Source: an uncultured Alistipes sp.
GTDB lineage: Bacteria; Bacteroidota; Bacteroidia; Bacteroidales; Rikenellaceae
Assembly: GCA_947174575.1 (NCBI GenBank)
Contig: CAMWJM010000083.1
Location: 1-6,129, forward strand
Direction of reading: 5' to 3'
Length of the DNA stretch: 6,129 nt
Position 1 is the first letter of the stretch; every line of letters starts with the position of its first letter. The notes beneath the pieces are model-generated. The model did not search any database and was not told the DNA's origin. It was given only the letters and a program-made list of their open reading frames with translations. Shown one piece after another: positions 6,001 to 6,129 of the stretch. Made by a program: the position numbers and the translations under genes.

Positions 6001-6129
6001 ACCGTCGCGCCCTCCCCGGCTTGCTGTTGTTTGGTTTTCACGATCTTCTGTGCCGACTTGGAGAGGTTCTCCTCATCCTCCATGAAGCGTTTGATCTTGC
6101 GTATGGCGTCTTCATAACCCGGAATCTGC
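5997..6129 (-). CDS. ntpD: V-type ATP synthase/ATPase subunit D, C-terminal end only
   Basis: The last 43 codons of a gene that begins beyond the right edge of the window, ending in TGA at 5999-5997. The visible part starts QIPGYEDAIRKIKRFMEDEE and continues into a helix rich in Lys and Gln (SKSAQKIVKTKQQQ), followed by a short flexible end. Subunit D is the central rotor shaft that links the catalytic A3B3 head to the membrane ring. The pattern IP-x-(Y/F)-x-x-x-I-x-x-I followed by a long charged helix fits its C-terminal coiled coil. The position directly before subunit I matches the usual Bacteroidales order A-B-D-I-K. The stop overlaps the ntpI start by four bases. The identification rests on a short fragment plus context. 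Confidence 0.85.
   Translation of the reverse strand, partial: QIPGYEDAIRKIKRFMEDEENLSKSAQKIVKTKQQQAGEGATV

Noticed and set aside
4201..6117. A 638-codon open frame on the + strand antisense to ntpI
   Set aside because: Its product is rich in Arg, His, Gln, Glu and Asp with no recognisable domain. It mirrors the codon pattern of a GC-rich gene on the other strand, and ntpI is certain.
1..6129. Mobile element, CRISPR array, toxin-antitoxin or defence system
   Set aside because: No transposase, integrase, terminal repeats, spaced repeat array or paired small genes were found. Every stretch of more than 300 bases is accounted for by a conserved gene or the partial tail.

Overview
The window is about 6.1 kb of GC-rich bacterial DNA with dense, ordinary housekeeping content. 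It most likely comes from the Bacteroidota, and my best guess is Alistipes or a close Rikenellaceae relative. Reasons: a GldH-like lipoprotein, a bacterial V-type ATPase cluster in the order D-I-K, AT-rich leaders without Shine-Dalgarno sequences, a perfect Bacteroidetes-type -7 promoter element (TAtcTTTG), and high-GC codon use. The genus is an inference; no rRNA or other decisive marker is present.

Layout, left to right. (1) Bases 1-1504 are one + strand transcription unit. It holds the low-complexity Arg/Asn/Gly tail of a protein that begins outside the window (possibly the PSP1/RicT family), a small GldH-like lipoprotein, and trmB, the tRNA m7G46 methyltransferase, which starts one base after the gldH stop. 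A strong hairpin plus U-tract at 1535-1579 ends the unit. (2) Bases 1622-2701 on the - strand encode a compact PhoA-family alkaline phosphatase lipoprotein with its catalytic and metal ligands intact. Its likely promoter lies in the 167-base divergent gap at 2702-2868. (3) Bases 2869-3531 on the + strand encode uracil-DNA glycosylase (ung), followed by a hairpin at 3555-3590 placed to serve both converging genes. (4) Bases 3610-6129 on the - strand are the 3' end of a V-type ATPase operon: the end of subunit D, full subunit I, and full proteolipid subunit K. D and I overlap by ATGA.

The ATPase genes form one machine: D is the central rotor stalk, I the membrane stator with the half-channels and essential Arg, and K the ion-carrying ring. 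The K subunit keeps a ligand set resembling the Na+ site of Enterococcus hirae NtpK, which is the most testable biological point here. The other genes are not functionally linked beyond adjacency.

I found no mobile element, CRISPR array, RNA gene or obvious new system. The findings are modest: a precise intragenic repeat in gldH, a low-complexity basic tail, a tRNA T-arm-like fragment in the phosphatase leader, the possible Na+ site, and a few regulatory and structural details.
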